This document shows, in pieces, positions 1 to 11,384 of a DNA stretch of 64,000 nt (position 1 is the stretch's first letter; each line of letters begins with the position of its first letter). The notes under the pieces were generated by a model. It was not told the DNA's origin and searched no databases. It saw nothing but the letters and a program-made list of their open reading frames with translations. The DNA is from Chlorops oryzae (Eukaryota > Arthropoda > Insecta > Diptera > Chloropidae), in assembly GCA_020466095.1 (NCBI GenBank), contig CM035808.1:54212073-54276072 (forward strand), written 5' to 3'. A program made the translations under genes and the position numbers.

Positions 1-1548
1 AGGAAGGCGCCTTTAAGTAACCGGAGCAGACAAAAGGGGAAGTCACACGGCAACGACCGACGAAGCAGAAAATTATTGTCTCCGAAATCATCATACAGAT
101 CGTCCAGAGGAAATAATCACGTGGCGTGAGGCTCATACGGATTAACGCCTGGGAGGCCATAAGCCATATGCAGAGAAAGCATAAGGAACCTTTATATGGC
201 GGCTAAGTAACGGAAAGCTGGTGAGAGCGTTGCCTTTTGTTCGTTTGTTATTTTTTTCTTGTAAATGGCGGCAAATATTTTATTTTAATTTTGATTGGAA
301 GTTGTAAGAAAAACCGAATTCTTGATTTAAAATCGATAAACAACCGTTATCGTGATGGTGGTATATGGAAGGGCCCGAGTTTTTTGTTACTTAATAAAAT
401 TTTGATAAAGATATTGTGAACGGTCCTGAACTTGCCGGCTACGACTTAGAATAATTTAGAGTTTTTTTTTGATTGTGTTTTGACGTTATGTAGAAGCATC
501 CACGAGCTCGTAGGATACAGACAAATTAAAAATAAAAAAGTGATATTTTGAGATCTATGAAAAGATGAAGTACGACCGATAAGGGCGTGGCCAGCAAAAC
601 TAAGGGCCGTATTAGCGACCTTCACAAAGATTAAAGGAAGGAATTAAATGTAGATATTGGTTGTAAATTTTACGTGTTGATGTCAAAAGTTTAAAAGAAA
701 CTGGATATTGTAAGAATTTAGTGAATAAAAAAAAGGAGGTTTATAAAGTTTATCGAAATGGCTGCTTAAAAGAAATTTATTTTTGTTTCTCCTTGGAGAG
801 GGTGATGTGGTGTTGCGAGTGATGAATAATCCTCCAGTTTCTTAATTTATCGTGCGAGTGGTGGCATGGGATCTGGTCTGAGTTTTTTTCTTCCTTTTTC
901 TGAAATATTTATTTTTGTTGTCCGGTGAATTGCCAATGAAGAACAAATTTCGGGTTGGAGTATCCCGCCCTGAGCCTGAGCTAGCTACCTCTACGTCATC
1001 GAGGCACAGGCAGTTACGGGACATCCTAACGTTCTTTCTGTTTGCCTTTTTGTTTCAAAAATGTAAAAATAACTTTTATTTTCAGTCCCTGGTTTATATA
1101 TTGAGTTGTTATACTGTACTATGCCTCCTTGGAAACTGGAATTTCCTTATTGCTTGGTGACTTTTTATGGTGCTGCAGTAATAATTCCTCCTTGAATGCC
1201 AATAATTTGACCTGATAACAATAATTTTCTTTGAAGGATTTCCCTGATATATCCACGCCAGCCAGTTTTTTTGTTTTTTTGTTGTTTTGCCGTGTATGAT
1301 AAATTATTTCATCAGTCCTGAAAGCTTTAAGAAATGTTGATAACCGTATTTTCTTCTTTTCCGACTTTCAGAGTCCTTCTCGAAGTTCGTATTGATCTAC
1401 TGCATTTGATTCCCCAAATCGGTCTGCATCTGGGATAAATTTTCCATTATGATTTTCTTCCATTATAATGACATTACTCTGGGTCAACAAAATAAAGGTT
1501 TGAAACCTAAAATATTAGTGGTATTCATGTAATACTGCAAAGCCTGCA
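1..1548. repeat. Long direct repeat, copy 1 (5' end outside window)
   Basis: This block recurs at 6226-7773 with a constant offset of 6225 bp, and I noticed no difference in the lines compared. The window opens inside it, so its true left end is unseen. It is AT-rich and ends shortly after an AATAAA at 1491-1496, so it could be a transcribed 3' region or a long LTR whose last bases are TGCA. Small ORFs inside it (237-419, 915-1160) match nothing I recognise. No tRNA-like primer site follows position 1548, which weakens the LTR reading; a recent segmental duplication or assembly duplication fits as well. Confidence 0.9.
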
Positions 1549-1630
1549 GTTGATGGAGTTTGTGATTGCGACATTTTTATTGATGATTTACTCGTTGCAA
1601 TAGATAGATTCAAACTGAAAATAAAAATCT

Positions 1631-2110
1631 GTTCGCACTTGTCACGAGCGAGAAAATGTGCTGTTTCAATTTGAAACGCTACTTGTGCAGTCGCACACTC
1701 AATAAACATCATAGCAATCAAAACTAAACAAAACAAATTCCGATGAATCAGAGAAATAAACATAAACAAATTGAATCCTGCGAGCGGCATGTTCGCACTT
1801 GTCACGAGCGAGCAAATGTGCTGATTCAATTTGAAACGCTACTTGTGCAGTCGCACACTCAATAAACATCATAGCAATCAAAACTAAACAAAACAAATTC
1901 CGATGAATCAGAGAAATAAACATAAACAAATTGAATCGTGCGATCGGCATGTTCGCACTTGTCACGAGCGAGCAAATGTGCTGTTTCAATTTGAAACGCT
2001 ACTTGTGCAGTCGCACACTCAATAAACATCATAGCAATCAAAACTAAACAAAACAAATTCCGATCAATCAGAGAAATAAACATAAACAAATTGAATCGTG
2101 CGATCGGCAT
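1631..2110. repeat. 160-bp tandem repeat, three copies
   Basis: The phrase GTTCGCACTTGTCACGAGCG starts at 1631, 1791 and 1951, giving an exact 160-bp period; a fourth unit breaks off after a few bases at 2111. Copies differ by a handful of substitutions. The array lies just after the end of the long direct repeat and just before the Transib insertion. Minus-strand reading frames through it repeat the same peptide and are a by-product of the repeat, not genes. Confidence 0.92.
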
Positions 2111-2244
2111 GTTTATTCAATGCACAGAATCGAAGTGTGCACAGTTTTGTATAGCAACAGTGACAGCGACGGCTGTAATAGCGTGAAATATGGGAAATTC
2201 GAAAAAAAATTGAGCCGTCAGCGCGCCGGTTAACCGAGACGCCG

Positions 2245-5200
2245 CACAGTGGTATTGCTTCATACATTTCTTGGCAAAAAATAGAAGGATTGCTCCTAGG
2301 GTCATGAAATTTAGCACAGTTCATTTTTTTAGCCTAGTTAAGAAAAATTTCAAAAATGGTCAAAATCGGTCAGTCCCTAGGGGTACTCCCCATGGAGCTT
2401 TATTCCAAATTTATATGTGGGGTACATATGAATGTTAGTCGATCTTCACGAAACTTGGCCAGAATGTTTAGAAACCAAAGTTATAGGTGTGTGGTAAAAA
2501 TGGTTAAAATTGGTCAGTCCCTAGGGGTACCTTCCTTGGACCAATAGTAAAAATTGCTTTATATCTTCATTTAATTATAAACATAATGAGTCAATATTCA
2601 ACATTTTATTCACTTACAATCATTTCTTTAACTACATCATCTAATTCTAAAAGCTCTTTACCAGGTTGACGTCGTAGACTACTTATAAAAGGATCAGATG
2701 TCGCAAGCAGACGATGAAAAACGTCAGTATTTGTTGAAGTTCTGTTGCACTTTCTAGAAAACATCAGCCTATACCTCCTGTAATCTTTATTACGAGCTTC
2801 TTCTGCTTCCTCTGAGAGCATACCAATAGGAAGTACTGCTGCATCAATGATGTCCTTTCCATGTATTAAAATTTTATGCACAGTAACAGGCATAAAGTAC
2901 CAGTTATATTTCTTTACAAATAACTTAGCCGTATCCCAGGAAAATTTTTTAAACTTCTCAGAATCGATCCTTTGTCCACATGTTATTATTTGAAGAATAA
3001 TTCGGAAGCGATCTATAATTTCTTCATCAACACCTGTTATATCAGCAACTAGTGCTGGATTTGAAAAAAAACGCCTTGAGGTATTGCCGTCATTTGAAGA
3101 CCCAGTTCCTTGTTTTACAGCATCTACTCGTAAATTCATTCGTTCTTTGAATGCCTTTTGAATTCGGAGCTTATTTTCTTGTTTAATTACTTTATTTTTT
3201 GCATCGATCGCAGACCATTTTTGAAAATTCATGTTATAAGCCACATGAAGTATGCATTCCATTAATTTTATTCGAGCGTGTAATGATGATATGCCCAATT
3301 TTCAAGCCTCATTGTCAATGGATCTCGTTGCAATTTTGTCTAAATCATTCATTTCAGACGGTTTCGCTTTGCAAATAAAACATACGGCTGGTGAAGTAGT
3401 ATTTGTAACTGTTTGAGCTGTTTTGCCATCCAGCATTGTGAACACCAAATTGTGTTTAACATTAAATTGTTTGCCGCATACATCAACCTCCGTATTTCTC
3501 AATATAGTAATATCGGACTTTATTTTTCCAACAATTTCTAAAACCTTTTCTTTAGTCTCCTTAGAAAATTCGAAGGAAATTGGACGGCAGTATCTTGTAG
3601 ACGATGGACTTTTATTGAGCCAATATTCTTCATCAGTTGTTGATTTTAAGCATAAAGGCACCATCGATGCCAACAACATATTTTTGTCGCTTACATCAGC
3701 TGGCAAACTTTGATTGTACTCTACGTGACCGGAAGAACCATCGCACCCCCACTTAGACGTAAGAGTGCAATTAGAATTTTCCATATTGTTAACGATTTCC
3801 TCAGAAAAGCTTTTAAAAAGGCGCTTTGTAGTATGATCCATCAAATTCTGCAAGTTAACAGAGGCTTCCTTTTCTGATACCTTGATTTCATCGGGATAAC
3901 ATTTTTTCTTCTCATCTAATACGTTTATATAAGGCGGCAAAATATCATAACCTTGTCCTTTCAGGACATATTTAATGGTTTCGTACTGATACTTAGTTAA
4001 ATCTCCATCCATCAGCAACGTTAACGCAATTGACGAAGGAATATATGCATTCAATCTCGTTTTTGCATTGCCACTTGAACTTGCCATAAGTAAATGCTGT
4101 TGGGTGTACTGGGAGGCTAAATTAGCAGCTTTCAACCTTTTAGTACGTTCACTGCAATTCTCGAAATCCAATGCTGGTCTTCCCCTTTTTGTTGAGCAAC
4201 TAGGTTGGTCATCACCTAGTGATACTTCAAATATATCTAACAAAAAAATATAAACAAATTGTTATAATTTTCGAAATTCGTATTAACTGTTTTGGAACGT
4301 ACTTTTTAGCCATGAATCATTTTTTGTATAGAAATACGAAATTTTTTGGCAAGATTCTTTCCAGCGTTTACAAAAATGACTAACGAATCGCTTCTGAACT
4401 GCTTTTTTCACTATCTCAATTTCATCTTCAGTTAACTCTGAATTTTTCTTTTTTATAAAATCGGTTAACGATTTGACATTTTGACCGCGATTAATAAGCT
4501 CTTCACTTAATTCACTATATGAAACAGAAAATAAACTCATTTTTTTATATGTGTACTTTTTTTTAAGTAATGGGCGCGATTTATAAATTATTTGTGTTAC
4601 CGATTTGCCGATTTGTTTCTTAAAACATATGGGTTTGTTTACTTTATTTTGTTATGCATTTTTGACATATTGTTAATAAATTGTTGTTTTAATTTATAAT
4701 ATTAAAGAAGCTCATGCCTAAAAGTATGCAACATATTGCGCTTTTTTGAAATTTTTATTGAAGAATTTTCGTGGCCTTTTTTATAAAATTAGTGATTTTT
4801 TCAAGGATCGGTTAAAATCGGTAAATTTTTTTGCATTAAACAAAAGAAAACATTCTTGTCTTTAATTTTTTTGCAGTGAGCACACGTAGCTCAACGTAGC
4901 CAACTTACTTTTTTTCCATGGAAAATCACAAAAGCTTCAATTTATAGAACCATTTTGATTTGCGCATATCTGTTGAACCATTTACATAATCAAGATAATT
5001 TTTTTGCAATTTGAATCAAGAAATACTATATTTTAATATAAAAAGCAATAAAAAGATTAGAAACAAAATATCTTCAAAAAATGCACCACTGAATTGCATA
5101 ACAATCTTCATCACTTCTTGAAGTACAATATTTGCGCAACTTTGGTATATTTTTTATAATAAAACATATTTCATTTTCGGCAAGGAAATGATTGATTTTA

Positions 5201-5293
5201 CATAATGAAGCATTTCTTAATAAAACTGCATCATTAGAATTTTGAAATTCAGTGGTCAAAAAATCGAATTTCTGCCACCGAAATACCACTGTG
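2245..5293 (-). mobile_element. Transib DNA transposon, complete, with 5-bp TSD
   Basis: The element starts CACAGTGGTATT at 2245 and ends with the reverse complement at 5293. It is flanked by the identical 5-bp duplication CGCCG (2240-2244 and 5294-5298). CACAGTG-type termini and a GC-rich 5-bp target duplication are hallmarks of the Transib superfamily, the relatives of RAG1 and its recombination signals. Length is 3049 bp. A sub-repeat around GGTCAGTCCCTAGGGGTAC occurs twice near the left end (about 2370-2390 and 2510-2532). It carries one transposase gene on the minus strand. Both flanks resemble each other (CGCCGGTTAAYCGAGA), suggesting it landed in a pogo/Tigger-like terminal repeat region. 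Confidence 0.9.
2606..4540 (-). pseudogene. Transib (RAG1-like) transposase, one in-frame stop
   Basis: The gene would cut and paste the surrounding element. Exon 1 runs 4540-4303 and exon 2 from 4236 down to the stop at 2606. The 66-bp intron (4302-4237) has donor GTACGT and acceptor TTTTTTGTTAG and preserves the frame. Recognisable Transib blocks in order are GRPALDFENCSERTKR, SKWGCDGSSGHVEY, PSSTRYCRPISFEF, FTMLDGKTAQTVTNTTSP with CFICKA, then GISSLHARIKLMECI, NDGNTSRRFFSNP, MPVTVHKILIHG and EEAEEARNKDYRRYR. The acidic residues of GCDG and MLDGK and the E of LMECI are candidates for the DDE triad. A TGA at 3304-3302 interrupts an otherwise open frame of about 620 codons, so the copy is probably dead by a single nonsense change. 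Start at 4540 is the first ATG of the conserved frame. Confidence 0.85.
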
Positions 5294-5298
5294 CGCCG

Positions 5299-5664
5299 GT
5301 TAATCGAGAGCCGGATAATCGAGGTTCCACAAGTATACACTTTTTAACATCTACTTAACTTACCTTCTCTTAATCGGACGCGCTCGAGTTTTTCAGAGGA
5401 TCGAATTTTTTTTACTAATCTGACGGGATGCCCTCAACGTACACCCCAATATTGAGCGCTCATATATGGTGGGGCCATATAACAGGGTGCAAGCTTTCTC
5501 CCCATATTATTTTCTGACACGCTCTAGTAACTGCAAAAATCCCCTCTTTCGCTCCCCTACTATTATATTTGTTCGAAAAAAATATTAAGCATTCATTTCT
5601 TTTTACTTTTGGCTTATATTATAAAAAATAGTTTCTGACTTATTTTACAAAAATAAAGGGCAAA

Positions 5665-5700
<36 letters not shown>

Positions 5701-6225
5701 AAGGCATAAAAATAAAATGCAAGAGGAGCGCTCAAGGGTCACAAAATTGCAACGAGCTTCCTCCTCCTTGTTGCGGTAGTTTTTAACCAAAATATATTAG
5801 CTACCAAGAGAAAGAAGAAACAAAGGTGAAAAGATTAAATTGCAACCGTGCGTCGCCGTAGGGTGGGCTAGCCTTAATCAAGAGGACAGAACAGCTGAGC
5901 GGAGGGATAAAGGAGCAAAAGAGATGGCACCAAACTGAAGAATGTTCGAGAAGAAAAAGAAAGGAGGAGAAAAAAAAGAAGCGAGGAAGGAAGCCGCATG
6001 AAGATCGGACGGACTAAAATTGTAAAAAGTCGAGAGTTTTGTTTAAAAAAATAAAGAAAACAACAAAAAATAATAAAAAGTCAACTGCGAGACGGTTTTT
6101 GGGTGACTAGCTGCGATACATAGTGGTCGAATAAAAAAAAAGTTCGACCGGAGACCGATGGTCACGGATTTCCCGCAGAGTGTAAAACGTGTCCAGCGAA
6201 GAAGATCGTTGAAAGCTTACGGCAA
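5299..6225. other. Noncoding stretch between Transib and direct repeat copy 2
   Basis: No gene is visible. The first 40 bases hold a Tigger/pogo-like terminal motif (on the minus strand GGAACCTCGATTATCCGG). A run of 27 T lies at 5670-5696. Purine-rich DNA from about 5800 to 6100 precedes the second copy of the direct repeat. If that repeat is an LTR, its left end must lie somewhere in here. Confidence 0.5.
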
Positions 6226-7773
6226 AGGAAGGCGCCTTTAAGTAACCGGAGCAGACAAAAGGGGAAGTCACACGGCAACGACCGACGAAGCAGAAAATTA
6301 TTGTCTCCGAAATCATCATACAGATCGTCCAGAGGAAATAATCACGTGGCGTGAGGCTCATACGGATTAACGCCTGGGAGGCCATAAGCCATATGCAGAG
6401 AAAGCATAAGGAACCTTTATATGGCGGCTAAGTAACGGAAAGCTGGTGAGAGCGTTGCCTTTTGTTCGTTTGTTATTTTTTTCTTGTAAATGGCGGCAAA
6501 TATTTTATTTTAATTTTGATTGGAAGTTGTAAGAAAAACCGAATTCTTGATTTAAAATCGATAAACAACCGTTATCGTGATGGTGGTATATGGAAGGGCC
6601 CGAGTTTTTTGTTACTTAATAAAATTTTGATAAAGATATTGTGAACGGTCCTGAACTTGCCGGCTACGACTTAGAATAATTTAGAGTTTTTTTTTGATTG
6701 TGTTTTGACGTTATGTAGAAGCATCCACGAGCTCGTAGGATACAGACAAATTAAAAATAAAAAAGTGATATTTTGAGATCTATGAAAAGATGAAGTACGA
6801 CCGATAAGGGCGTGGCCAGCAAAACTAAGGGCCGTATTAGCGACCTTCACAAAGATTAAAGGAAGGAATTAAATGTAGATATTGGTTGTAAATTTTACGT
6901 GTTGATGTCAAAAGTTTAAAAGAAACTGGATATTGTAAGAATTTAGTGAATAAAAAAAAGGAGGTTTATAAAGTTTATCGAAATGGCTGCTTAAAAGAAA
7001 TTTATTTTTGTTTCTCCTTGGAGAGGGTGATGTGGTGTTGCGAGTGATGAATAATCCTCCAGTTTCTTAATTTATCGTGCGAGTGGTGGCATGGGATCTG
7101 GTCTGAGTTTTTTTCTTCCTTTTTCTGAAATATTTATTTTTGTTGTCCGGTGAATTGCCAATGAAGAACAAATTTCGGGTTGGAGTATCCCGCCCTGAGC
7201 CTGAGCTAGCTACCTCTACGTCATCGAGGCACAGGCAGTTACGGGACATCCTAACGTTCTTTCTGTTTGCCTTTTTGTTTCAAAAATGTAAAAATAACTT
7301 TTATTTTCAGTCCCTGGTTTATATATTGAGTTGTTATACTGTACTATGCCTCCTTGGAAACTGGAATTTCCTTATTGCTTGGTGACTTTTTATGGTGCTG
7401 CAGTAATAATTCCTCCTTGAATGCCAATAATTTGACCTGATAACAATAATTTTCTTTGAAGGATTTCCCTGATATATCCACGCCAGCCAGTTTTTTTGTT
7501 TTTTTGTTGTTTTGCCGTGTATGATAAATTATTTCATCAGTCCTGAAAGCTTTAAGAAATGTTGATAACCGTATTTTCTTCTTTTCCGACTTTCAGAGTC
7601 CTTCTCGAAGTTCGTATTGATCTACTGCATTTGATTCCCCAAATCGGTCTGCATCTGGGATAAATTTTCCATTATGATTTTCTTCCATTATAATGACATT
7701 ACTCTGGGTCAACAAAATAAAGGTTTGAAACCTAAAATATTAGTGGTATTCATGTAATACTGCAAAGCCTGCA
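6226..7773. repeat. Long direct repeat, copy 2
   Basis: This is the second copy of the block seen at 1-1548 (offset 6225). The match stops sharply at GCCTGCA; copy 1 continues into the 160-bp tandem array whereas copy 2 continues towards the zinc-finger gene. Any extension to the left of 6226 cannot be compared because the window starts inside copy 1. Confidence 0.9.
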
Positions 7774-8227
7774 AAACTGACAGTTGAATCTCGACATTTT
7801 GAGTCCGTTGGCATAATCAGACCTATTTTTGTTGTCTTTTCTTTTTTATCAACCAAGCAAAAGGAAATGCAACCAAAAACTAAGTAACAAAGAATAAGGC
7901 TGTTGGTTGTATGACTCAGCTAGGATACACCTTTTAGTTTGGCCTGAAAACGCACAGCTTGTTTCGAAAAGACCAGGTGTAGGCGTCAATTCTGCAAACA
8001 ATTAACTAACTTGGTCCGCAAAAACTTAAAATTTTTTTGACCGATGTTTATTCTTAAAGATTTCAAGCTAAAAAAAAAACTAGTACCGCGTTTTATCTGA
8101 TATAGAAAAACCGAACTGTCGATTTTTGTTAGGAAAATACTTCAAATGTTTGGGGTATTTACTTATACATTTGGATTGCAAATTTTTCTGTGTTTTTGAT
8201 CTAGATTTTCTATTTATTTATTTACAG
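7774..8227 (+). other. Noncoding stretch, probably intron of the zinc-finger gene
   Basis: There is no convincing reading frame. A polypyrimidine-rich acceptor (TTTATTTATTTACAG) ends at 8227 and opens the zinc-finger exon, so at least its 3' part is intronic. The upstream exons of that gene are not recognisable here. Confidence 0.55.
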
Positions 8228-9104
8228 AATCACATGGAAACTCATGATCCACATAAACATATATGTGCCGAGTGCGGCCTCCAATTAAACTCACGCGCAA
8301 CACTCAATCGTCACTTGTTAGTACATTCGGACTTAATGATACATAGTTGTGACTATTGTGGCCGAGCCTTCAAGCGAGCAAAGGCCTTGAAAAATCATCT
8401 TATTCTTCATACGGGACTTAAACCATATTCCTGTGACTTTTGTGATAAGACATTTGCTAATGGTTCCAATTGCCGTTCTCATAAAAAAAAATCCCATCCC
8501 GCAGAGTTAGCTGCACTGGAAGCAGCTGGAGGCGCCAAGCAGTACACGAGAAATATTCCAAAGTTAGAGGCTTTAAAAGCAGTGTAAGTATATAAATTGA
8601 CCTAGTTTGGTAAATAATAAATTAAATAATTTTAGGACAAAAGCTGCTGATAATTTGGCACATGTTGTATCGAAACAAAGTGGACGTTTCTCCTTCGGGA
8701 AAAAAATGAAACCTTTCTTACCGGCGTCCGATGCTAATGCAAAATCATTCCGAAGTTTTTGCTTTGAAAGTTCTTCAGATACAGTGCCGAACTCAGTTGA
8801 TGTTTCAAGCTTTAAGAGTGATGCGGAGATTCATAAGGAAACTTGTGCGCCCCTGTCTGAAGCTGAAAATATTTCTAACCTGTTTTTCAAACAATCAACC
8901 AGTGCACAAAACCATATCCACATCTCACAGCAAAGAGAAGCCTTGACAACTGATTCGACTTATTCAGATGTAGGTTTGAATCAACGACAATCATACTTTC
9001 AAAGCGTACAGTCCTCAAATGGCGTAATTTCTTCTTTGTCGGTCTCCACCTTAGATGATATGGAGAGTATTGCTAGAAGTTCTGGTTCTAGACCAGTGCC
9101 GTAG
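8228..9104 (+). CDS. C2H2 zinc-finger protein, 3' exons, C-terminus altered by MITE
   Basis: A probable nuclear DNA-binding regulator and the only likely host gene in the window. Exon 8228-8583 begins in the middle of a finger (its two histidines, HMETH) and carries three more complete fingers: CAEC...HLLVH, CDYC...HLILH and CDFC...HKKKSH. A 52-bp intron (8584-8635, GTAAGT...TTTTAG) joins in frame to exon 8636-9104, which encodes a serine-rich tail without recognisable domains. Upstream exons must supply the missing cysteines and N-terminus; flies often have a ZAD domain there, but none is visible. A hAT-type MITE at 9094 supplies the present stop (9102-9104). Without it the frame would run 15 residues further, to TAA at 9271-9273, instead of the present 3. 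The exact orthologue is not recognised. Confidence 0.75.
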
Positions 9105-9218
9105 CAACCATAGGGGCAAGAGGGGGCTTTTCCCCCCACGCATTTTTGTTTTTGCCCATGAATAAAATTGAAAAAAGAATTTTTCCCCCCCACGCAAAAC
9201 AGAACTGCTACGGCACTG
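9094..9218. mobile_element. hAT-type MITE (125 bp) with 8-bp TSD
   Basis: The termini are CAGTGCCGTAGC and its reverse complement. The 8-bp duplication TTCTAGAC lies at 9086-9093 and 9219-9226. An 8-bp target duplication with CAGTG-type ends fits a non-autonomous hAT element. The interior has an inverted C/G-run motif (TTTTCCCCCCACGCA occurring twice). It sits in the last coding exon of the zinc-finger gene and provides a new stop codon. Confidence 0.88.
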
Positions 9219-9226
9219 TTCTAGAC

Positions 9227-10119
9227 TATCTAAGCCTGCTGATGAAACTCTGGAACCAGAGGCGTATCGTTAAGAGAAGCAGAATCTTGCCCAAAAATAT
9301 TCACCGAGCTCTTTTGTGAGCAATAAAAATGTCGTATTGCAGTAATATAAAGGCACTTGCAGTATAAAAACCAAAACTTCTTAGATATACGGAAAGAAAC
9401 AAACGCTTTATTCAGTCAATAATTTTTTAAAAGGAACGTTTGTCTGCTGGGAAGAATTATAACAACGTTTTTCATTTCAATAACTGCACGATCGTCGAAA
9501 TCTTTGGTTCAAGTCTGTGCCATTTAATTGCACTGAAGTAGGTCTTGTATTGATAAAAAAGGTGAACATAGGATCTTAAAAGTCCTCAGTAGCTTTATTT
9601 GGTGCACAACGAACGACATTTTGTTCATAGTATGAGATGGATAACCCCCTTTTTTTTAATTTCTGGAACAGTTTCAATGGTACACACACAAAAGAGATAA
9701 AAATAAAACTCAAAACATTTTTCAAGTTCTTTGTCGTCTAGTAAACTGCTGTTCATTGGACATACCTCGTATGAAAATCTAACAATAAATTTAATTTCTA
9801 CGGAAGAAAATTGAGGCCTGTTATTTTTCAGTTTGTAGTGGCTTAAAAAGACGCAACTTCTTTAATTAACGCAAGAAATTTGTTGGTGTAAAAATTAAGT
9901 TGTATATATTTTGTTTTCGTTTTTGCAATAGTATGAAAAATCTCTGTTCTTTGAGCAGAATTTTAATAAGTTAACCCAAAATGAACAAAAATTCTCGACA
10001 CGTTGAATATTGAATTTCAACTGTTACTTTATTGAAAATGTTTTCTCCTATTTTTAATAAAATGGATTTCGCCCTCTTATGAAAGGGAGGCACTGCGACC
10101 GTTAATAGATATATTGTGT
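9227..10119. other. Noncoding stretch after the zinc-finger gene
   Basis: The first 47 bases are the displaced end of the zinc-finger reading frame (to TAA at 9271-9273). The rest is AT-rich, probably 3' UTR and intergenic DNA, with no further feature seen. Confidence 0.5.
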
Positions 10120-10523
10120 CAACTGGTCCCATTCATTTGATCTTTTCTATTATATCCTCTACCTGCATTATGAAGGATAGGGCGTTGGGATATGTCTCAA
10201 AGCTCTGCTCGTTGTGGTTTAAGAAGGGATTGTTGAAAACTCTGTCTTACTGTACATAGGGAAACACATTTGCCCATTATATGGAATATGAAATCCTCGT
10301 CCTCAAGACAGAGTCTGAACTCGGAGTCTCCTATCAAGTGTATCTTGTGAAGCATTCGCAGTGGCCTGGGTGAAGAGACCTCATGTTGGCTTTCCTTACT
10401 CTTAGCAGCTCTGAGGTCCTGACTTGACATAGCCTCACACTGAGTTTTGCCTATGTTAGGTAGGTTTCGACAATATTTTTTGTTACACCGTCGTAGCTCC
10501 CCATTTATGCCGGCACGCTCCAC
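10120..10523 (-). pseudogene. LINE (non-LTR retrotransposon) C-terminal fragment, tentative
   Basis: The minus-strand frame contains IGDSEFRLCLEDEDFIFHI followed by a Cys and an R-rich helix. This resembles the cysteine-histidine block found after reverse transcriptase and RNase H in I/jockey-type LINE proteins (pattern CxLC...HIxxxCxxLxxxR). No reverse transcriptase is nearby, so it would be a 3' scrap. A chance resemblance is possible. Confidence 0.35.
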
Positions 10524-11236
10524 TGGTCAAATTACCGCTCCACAAAAGGGTTAATTACCGAAGCTGGTGCTTTTATTGCAACTTGGCTGACCAAAATGAA
10601 TGAATAAAACCGTTAGCGCTACCCTTAGCCTTTAGCCAGTTTTACACTTAAATTCGCCGCTACCCTAACCGCAACCCATAGAGCAAGCCGACTTGATACC
10701 GGTACCGTAACCGCTATCCAAGCTAGCCACTGACGGTAAGAAATATTTACCGGTAATAGATTGAAACAGGTTCGCCAAAGATTACACCTTTTTTGTGCTT
10801 TGAATAAGTGTTCTTATATACTTGTCCCTTATATTTATTTTCGGAAAAATGGCGCCGCCTTATTCCAAGCTGTGACTCATGAAAAAAAAACTCGACTATT
10901 TGTTTTAAACTGCGAAATATGTTCTCTACAATTAACATGCCTTACTATAACATCAGACTTCAGTTTTTTGGAATGCAAAGTCTCTCTGTAAGACGTGAGC
11001 CCCGAAGTATTCTTTTTATTAAGTATATTCGTGACCATGGAATATCCAATTCAAAGAAATTTGGTACCAATCGATAAGTCGTAAATACTTGGATACTACG
11101 ATTGGTAGGTACCAATTTTAATTAAATTGGATAAATGGTTGAATTTTAATCTCGCAAAGACTTTTATTTTTGACAAAAAAACATATTTGTCTCAGTTTAA
11201 AAGTTATCGTTTGACTGAAAAACTATAAGTCTTTAA
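10524..11236. other. Noncoding stretch
   Basis: AT-rich DNA without a credible gene. A small inverted repeat around GGTACCAATCGATAAG / GATTGGTAGGTACC lies near 11063-11116. Confidence 0.4.
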
Positions 11237-11384
11237 GGCTGTGTGTCGCATACAGCTGAAACTGAAAACTGAAACTGAATTCCATACAACAGCGACTGAA
11301 ACAAGTCAGTCACAGTTTTTTTCAGTCGCTGTTGTATGGAATTCAGTTTTAGTTTTCAGTTTCAGCTGTATGCGACACCCAGCC
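11237..11384. mobile_element. Palindromic MITE, about 148 bp
   Basis: The sequence is an almost perfect hairpin. The left arm starts GGCTGTGTGTCGCATACAGC and the right arm ends with its near reverse complement; the arms are about 65 bp around a short loop near 11300-11320. The flanks are TTTAA on the left and TTTA on the right, so the target duplication is short or ambiguous. The superfamily cannot be set. Confidence 0.8.

Noticed and set aside
237..1160. Small ORFs of 60-81 codons in the direct repeat (also at 6462-7385)
   Set aside because: They recur only because the DNA is duplicated, overlap on both strands and show no domain.
1631..2110. Possible CRISPR array
   Set aside because: The 160-bp units are contiguous tandem copies without unique spacers, in eukaryotic DNA.
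1515..2324. Overlapping minus-strand ORFs with a repeated peptide, at first glance a multigene cluster
   Set aside because: They are the translation of the 160-bp tandem repeat; each unit carries the same frame.
5670..5696. Run of 27 T as a retroposed poly(A) tail
   Set aside because: No LINE, SINE or processed gene sequence is recognisable beside it and no flanking duplication was found.
1..7773. Reading the direct repeats firmly as LTRs of one retrotransposon
   Set aside because: No primer binding site after 1548, no gag-pol between the copies and no visible left end; kept only as one option.
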